27,619 nt of DNA from CAZEJK01 sp964512045 (lineage in GTDB: Bacteria > Acidobacteriota > Thermoanaerobaculia > Thermoanaerobaculales > Sulfomarinibacteraceae): assembly GCA_964512045.1 (NCBI GenBank), contig CAZEJK010000049.1, forward strand, positions 1-27,619, in the 5' to 3' direction. The stretch's first letter is position 1, and the number at the start of each line of letters is the position of its first letter. Both the position numbers and the translations under genes were made by a program. The notes below the pieces were generated by a model. It did not search any database, had not been told where the DNA came from, and saw only the letters and a list, made by a program, of their open reading frames with translations. Positions 24,215-27,619 of the stretch are shown piece after piece.

Positions 24215-25657
24215 TCACGAGGCCCGTCGTCGGGCCATCTCGCTCGGTGACACCTTGAAGTAGGCCTTGAATCGGCTTGCGAAGTACGCTGGCGTCGAGA
24301 AACCGACACGTTGGGCGACCTCGGTCACCTGGTGACAACCGGTCAGCAGGAGCTTCTGCGCCTCGCACATCTTCACGGCCAAGATGAGCTCGTTCGGGGT
24401 GCATCCGAGCTCGGCTGTCAGACGCCGTTGCAGAGTTCGCAGGGAGACGTTCACGGCCCTGGCGAGCTCTGATGGTGTCACTCCATCCTCGAGATGCAGC
24501 CGCACGTGGGCAATCGCGCGTTCGATCAGCGACTCCGGCGACCCGCAGTTCAGCGTCACGAGCTTGTCGAGCGTCGTGCTCGCGTCCAACCGCATCTCAT
24601 CAGACGACGCCGCGGGATCCGCATCGTCGTACAGCTGCCGCTGCGGAGCGAGCCGTTCCGCTCGAGCAAGCTGCTCGAGGAGCACTCGGAAGCGGCGCCG
24701 CTGGCGACGCTCGAGCACCAGGAGCACCATCAGCGCCGCTGTCAGCGGCACGACCGACCAACGCACGAACCAGGCCAGACCCCGGCGCTCCACAGCACGC
24801 TCGATCCATCCCGCCCGACCAACGAGTCGTACCTCGCGCCACTCGTCAGGGAAACCCCAATCACGGGAGCCCGACCACGCCAACGGGCGGTAGGAGCCCG
24901 CAACGATCCGCTCCACTCCCTCATTCGTCAGCGGCGCCGCATTGAACGGATCATGCATCTTGGCAAGTGTCTGCAAAGCCTCCGGCGACCAGTCGACCTC
25001 AGGAAGAACCGGATGATCGTGCAGCCACTCGCCGTTGGCAACATCGACCCGCAGGCACATCCCAGCCTCGACGTTGGCCATGCCGAGGCCGGCAAACGGA
25101 ATCATCGCCTCGATCCGGTAGCCCCAGGGCTCGCGAGCAGCCGCTGCCACGATCGCGATCTCATGCTCGACCTTCGGCACCAGCATCGGAAACCTCGCCA
25201 GGATGGCACTGCCCTGCATCACGGCTGAGCGACCATCGCACGCGAGGATGATCTGGAAGTCGCTCGGCTCCATACGCGCGCCGCTGCTCGCATCAGTGTC
25301 GATGTAGATCTCGACACAGTCCCACCTCGCCAGCCGGAAGTCCGCGATCTCCTCCGGCGCCGCCACAACGTCCTCGTCACGAACATCGATCGCCAGATAC
25401 AGCGCTCGAGCGTCCCAGGTCATCCGCGCAACGACCTCGTTGGCCTGATTCGGCGGCAGCTCGGTCTCCGCGAATCGAGCCTCGAACGTGGGGCCATCCC
25501 AATCGCCCAGTTCGGCGTCAACGACGATCCTGCCACGCCGATACATGATCTCCAGCGGCTCCCCAGAGTTGGCGTGGGGAGCTGGAGCCACGGTGCTGAG
25601 CAGGAGTGCCAAGGCTACGACGTGAGCCATACTCCTGCCGATTCTAACCGCTCCCAT
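24215..25657 (-). CDS. Transmembrane AraC-family regulator with extracytoplasmic CBM9-like domain
   Basis: 480 residues from the ATG at 25657; the ATG at 25630 (preceded by AGGAG) is an alternative, but the first start keeps arginines before the hydrophobic signal segment (about 10-28). Residues about 36-235 resemble a family 9 carbohydrate-binding-like domain: VDAELGDWDGP, MTWDARALYLAIDVRDEDV, and WDCVEIYIDTDA. Residues about 300-320 are one membrane helix (WSVVPLTAALMVLLVL) followed by a basic stop-transfer region. Residues about 376-480 are a full AraC double helix-turn-helix (SELARAVNVSLRTLQRRLTAEL and VTEVAQRVGFSTPAYFASRFKAYFKVSPSE). So a periplasmic sensor is linked directly to a DNA-binding domain. 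It lies upstream of the surface-protein gene and divergent from thiI. Confidence 0.87.
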   Translation of the reverse strand: MGAVRIGRSMAHVVALALLLSTVAPAPHANSGEPLEIMYRRGRIVVDAELGDWDGPTFEARFAETELPPNQANEVVARMTWDARALYLAIDVRDEDVVAAPEEIADFRLARWDCVEIYIDTDASSGARMEPSDFQIILACDGRSAVMQGSAILARFPMLVPKVEHEIAIVAAAAREPWGYRIEAMIPFAGLGMANVEAGMCLRVDVANGEWLHDHPVLPEVDWSPEALQTLAKMHDPFNAAPLTNEGVERIVAGSYRPLAWSGSRDWGFPDEWREVRLVGRAGWIERAVERRGLAWFVRWSVVPLTAALMVLLVLERRQRRRFRVLLEQLARAERLAPQRQLYDDADPAASSDEMRLDASTTLDKLVTLNCGSPESLIERAIAHVRLHLEDGVTPSELARAVNVSLRTLQRRLTAELGCTPNELILAVKMCEAQKLLLTGCHQVTEVAQRVGFSTPAYFASRFKAYFKVSPSEMARRRAS

Positions 25658-25692
25658 CACAGCGGCCCAGCACTGCTGCCGCGCACATATGC

Positions 25693-25698
25693 TACGCT
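25693..25698 (+). promoter_or_regulatory. -10-like box before thiI, leaderless geometry
   Basis: TACGCT with exactly 7 nt to the ATG at 25706. An overlapping TATGCT starts at 25688. No -35 match is seen, and the divergent gene starts only 48 bp away. Confidence 0.35.
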
Positions 25699-25705
25699 CC
25701 GGCCG

Positions 25706-26947
25706 ATGGAGACGGTGACTCGGGTCCTCGGCGCCACCCACGAGATCGGCCTCAAAGGGAAGAACCGAGGCTGGTTCGAGCAGAAGCTCGTCAACAACAT
25801 CCGGAGAGCGTTGAGTGACTTTCCCATCGACCGGATCGAACGGCCCGCATCCAGAGTGCTGGTGACCTTCAGCGAAGAGGTCGCGTGGATCGAGGCCGCT
25901 CGCCGGCTCGGCACCGTCGCGGGGCTCCGAGTCTTCATGCCCGTACAACCGGCGGGCAACACGCTCGAAGAGCTCCTCGGCCACCTTCCCGATGCGGTGG
26001 CCAAGATGGCGCCGGGCAGCTTCGCCGTCCGTTGCTTCCGTTCCGACAAACGGTTCCCGCTGTCGTCGATGGACGTCGAACGCCGGGTCGGACAGTGGAT
26101 CGTGGATTCCACAGGACGCACAGTCGATCTCGACAACCCGGATAGCGTTCTCCGGGTCTTCGTCGATCGGGGGGGGCTGTGGCTCTCGTCACAGGAGGTG
26201 AATGGCGCAGGCGGTCTGCCTGTCGGCTCCGGCGGCCGCGCCCTGTGTCTTCTCTCCGGTGGAATCGACTCGCCCGTGGCCGCCTACGCGATGCTCCGCC
26301 GCGGCATGCGCGTCGACTTCGTTCACTTCCACTCCGTTCCGCGCACTGACCCCACCAGCCTGGAGAAGGTGCGGGAGCTGGTCACCGTGCTCAACCGCTT
26401 CCAGCCACCGGCTCGACTCGCCACCGTGCCGTTGCTGCCGATTCAGGAGCAGGTGGTGGCCCGGTGCCCCGAGGAGTACCGCGTGCTCCTCTACCGTCGG
26501 TTCATGGTCCGGATTGCAGAGCGGATCGCGTTCCGGAACCACCTCCGGGGCCTGATCACCGGCGAGTGCCTCGGCCAGGTGGCCTCGCAGACCGTCGAGA
26601 ACCTCTGGGCCCTCGACTCTGTGGCCCACCTGCCCATGCTGCGCCCCCTCATCGGAATGGACAAGGAGCAGATCATTGCCACGGCCCGGCGGATCGGCTC
26701 CTACGAGATCTCGATCATCCCCCACTCCGACTGCTGCGCCTACCTGATGCCCACCCATCCGGCCCTCGCTGCAGCTCCAGCCGAGCTGCGCGAGGCGGAG
26801 GCCGAGCTCGATATCGAGGCACTGGTACGCCAGGCACTGCGCGAGACCACCTTCGAACGCGTCGAGGACGCCGTGGACTGGAGCGAGATACCGCCACCGA
26901 GCGATCTGCTGCCGACTCGAGCCGAGCGCAGGGCTGGCCATGGCTGA
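25706..26947 (+). CDS. thiI: tRNA 4-thiouridine synthetase ThiI (no rhodanese domain)
   Basis: 413 residues. An N-terminal ferredoxin-like/THUMP region (about 1-165, starting GLKGKNRGWFEQKL) binds tRNA. The PP-loop ATP pyrophosphatase domain has SGGIDSPVA (about 184). It thiolates U8 of tRNA and in some species contributes to thiazole synthesis. The protein ends without the rhodanese domain of E. coli ThiI. Cysteines in the catalytic half are C254 (RCPEEYR), C288 (GECLGQ) and C343/C344 (HSDCCAYL); the last pair aligns with the catalytic region. Many homologues have Ala or Ser in place of C288. It overlaps the ferredoxin gene by 8 nt. Confidence 0.93.
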   Translation: METVTRVLGATHEIGLKGKNRGWFEQKLVNNIRRALSDFPIDRIERPASRVLVTFSEEVAWIEAARRLGTVAGLRVFMPVQPAGNTLEELLGHLPDAVAKMAPGSFAVRCFRSDKRFPLSSMDVERRVGQWIVDSTGRTVDLDNPDSVLRVFVDRGGLWLSSQEVNGAGGLPVGSGGRALCLLSGGIDSPVAAYAMLRRGMRVDFVHFHSVPRTDPTSLEKVRELVTVLNRFQPPARLATVPLLPIQEQVVARCPEEYRVLLYRRFMVRIAERIAFRNHLRGLITGECLGQVASQTVENLWALDSVAHLPMLRPLIGMDKEQIIATARRIGSYEISIIPHSDCCAYLMPTHPALAAAPAELREAEAELDIEALVRQALRETTFERVEDAVDWSEIPPPSDLLPTRAERRAGHG

Positions 26948-27539
26948 TGGACCGCGATCTCGCCGCGAGCTGTTCACGAGCTGGCTTCGGCCACTCAAGG
27001 ACGCCGCATACCGAGGCAGCCGCCGGCGACGCACCGAGATGCTCCGTCCACCGGGCGCCCTGGTGCCCGACGAGCGTTTCATCGCCGCCTGCACGGCGTG
27101 CAGCGACTGCATCGAGGCGTGCCCGTGGGATGCCATCACACTCGTCGAGCACGAGGGCGTCACGCTTCCCGGTATCGATCCGAGCACCCAGCCGTGCCGG
27201 CTGTGCGAGGACCTTCCGTGCATCGCCTCGTGCCCCGATGGAGCCCTCGAGAGCCCCGGCGCACCGGAGGATGTGCGCATCGGTGTTGCCGTGGTCGACC
27301 CTCGGCTGTGTGTGACGTTCCACGGCCAGCCGTGCGACCGTTGCTTCCGCGCCTGCCCCTACCCGGACCGGGCGATCACCATGGTCGGCGGCCGTCCGCT
27401 GGTGGGACGGGCGGACTGCACGGGCTGCGGCCTGTGCGAGAAGGCGTGCCCGGAGGAGCCACGGGCGATCGTCGTCGTCGCCGAGCGCCTGCTGGTGCCC
27501 GGCCTGCGGATCCCTCCCGACCCCCGCGAACGCCGCTGA
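26940..27539 (+). CDS. NapF-like ferredoxin with four [4Fe-4S] motifs
   Basis: 199 residues, no signal peptide. Four cluster motifs are complete: C51/C54/C57/C61 (CTACSDCIEACP), C86/C89/C94/C98 (CRLCEDLPCIASCP), C124/C132/C135/C139 and C160/C163/C166/C170 (CTGCGLCEKACP). The N-terminus (SRRELFTSW, then RPPGA before the first cluster) resembles NapF, a cytoplasmic ferredoxin of the periplasmic nitrate reductase system; MauM/NapG is the other similar family. No nap or mau gene is nearby. The 8-nt overlap with thiI suggests coupled translation and perhaps a shared function. The stop codon lies at the edge of a REP-like repeat. Confidence 0.88.
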   Translation: MADGPRSRRELFTSWLRPLKDAAYRGSRRRRTEMLRPPGALVPDERFIAACTACSDCIEACPWDAITLVEHEGVTLPGIDPSTQPCRLCEDLPCIASCPDGALESPGAPEDVRIGVAVVDPRLCVTFHGQPCDRCFRACPYPDRAITMVGGRPLVGRADCTGCGLCEKACPEEPRAIVVVAERLLVPGLRIPPDPRERR

Positions 27540-27571
27540 GCATCCCTTCGCTTGCGGCCCGCGGCCGCGTT
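27538..27571 (-). repeat. REP-like element, copy 3 (head half)
   Basis: Read on the minus strand from 27571. The first 20 nt are identical to copies 1 and 2, and the match continues through AAGGGATGCTC of copy 2 to the ferredoxin stop codon (27537-27539), which it overlaps. The tail half is absent. Confidence 0.8.
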
Positions 27572-27585
27572 GGGCGCACAATCCT

Positions 27586-27602
27586 GCGGACGGGACGTCC
27601 GC
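27586..27602. other. GC-rich hairpin after the ferredoxin gene
   Basis: GCGGACG and CGTCCGC around a 3-nt GGA loop, a 7-bp stem. No T-run follows, so a classical intrinsic terminator is not supported, but it could help end transcription together with the adjacent REP-like element. Confidence 0.4.
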
Positions 27603-27619
27603 GCTCCTGTCGCACGCTG

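Noticed and set aside
25658..25984. N-terminal extension of the AraC-family ORF
   Set aside because: It overlaps thiI antisense and would bury the signal/membrane segment. The start at 25657 gives a sensible exported N-terminus.

Overview
This is a high-GC (clearly above 60% by eye) chromosomal segment of a Gram-negative bacterium. Outer-membrane biology is explicit: a fused LptF-LptG lipopolysaccharide permease, an O-antigen-ligase-type membrane protein, lipoprotein processing enzymes (LspA, Lgt) and a lipobox-bearing lipoprotein. The mix of features (LptF-LptG fusion, a miaA-hfq pair followed by a TPR lipoprotein and a Crp-type regulator, a large Asp-box/BNR repeat protein, a transmembrane AraC regulator) makes me suspect Acidobacteriota, for example a Thermoanaerobaculia-like lineage. 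That is inference only, since no rRNA gene is present.

Layout. 39-4101 (minus strand): LPS block, lptFG then an O-antigen-ligase-like gene. 4245-5168 (plus): CDF metal exporter, convergent with a secreted serine beta-lactamase-family protein (5240-7363, minus). The latter is divergent from the plus-strand cluster miaA-hfq-TPR lipoprotein-Crp/Fnr regulator-cysS (7455-11991), whose first four genes are tightly packed with ATGA overlaps or very short gaps. 12286-15558: secreted Asp-box (sortilin/BNR-like) protein. 15640-20791: ileS-lspA-lgt-rluD operon behind a recognisable sigma70-type promoter. 20807-25657 (minus): a membrane-spanning AraC-family regulator with an extracytoplasmic CBM9-like domain, then a secreted decapeptide-repeat protein with an EF-hand/dockerin-like loop and a G2-peptidase-like C-terminus, then an epoxide-hydrolase-like enzyme. 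25706-27539 (plus): thiI overlapping a NapF-like four-cluster ferredoxin.

Most interesting points. (1) The transmembrane AraC regulator lies upstream of the surface protein, and the gap between them holds two identical 13-bp direct repeats exactly 21 bp apart, the geometry of an AraC-type operator. Together they look like a self-contained envelope-sensing surface-protein module. (2) A REP-like palindromic element of about 59 nt occurs four times, at or overlapping stop codons in three of them. It even encodes the last nine residues of the ligase. (3) Three heptamer-repeat arrays with unrelated unit sequences each abut a C-rich boundary motif. (4) ThiI, without a rhodanese domain, is translationally coupled to a multi-cluster ferredoxin. 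(5) Several genes have a TANNNT box 6-8 nt before the start codon, suggesting leaderless transcripts.

No tRNA, rRNA, CRISPR array, insertion sequence or prophage gene was found.
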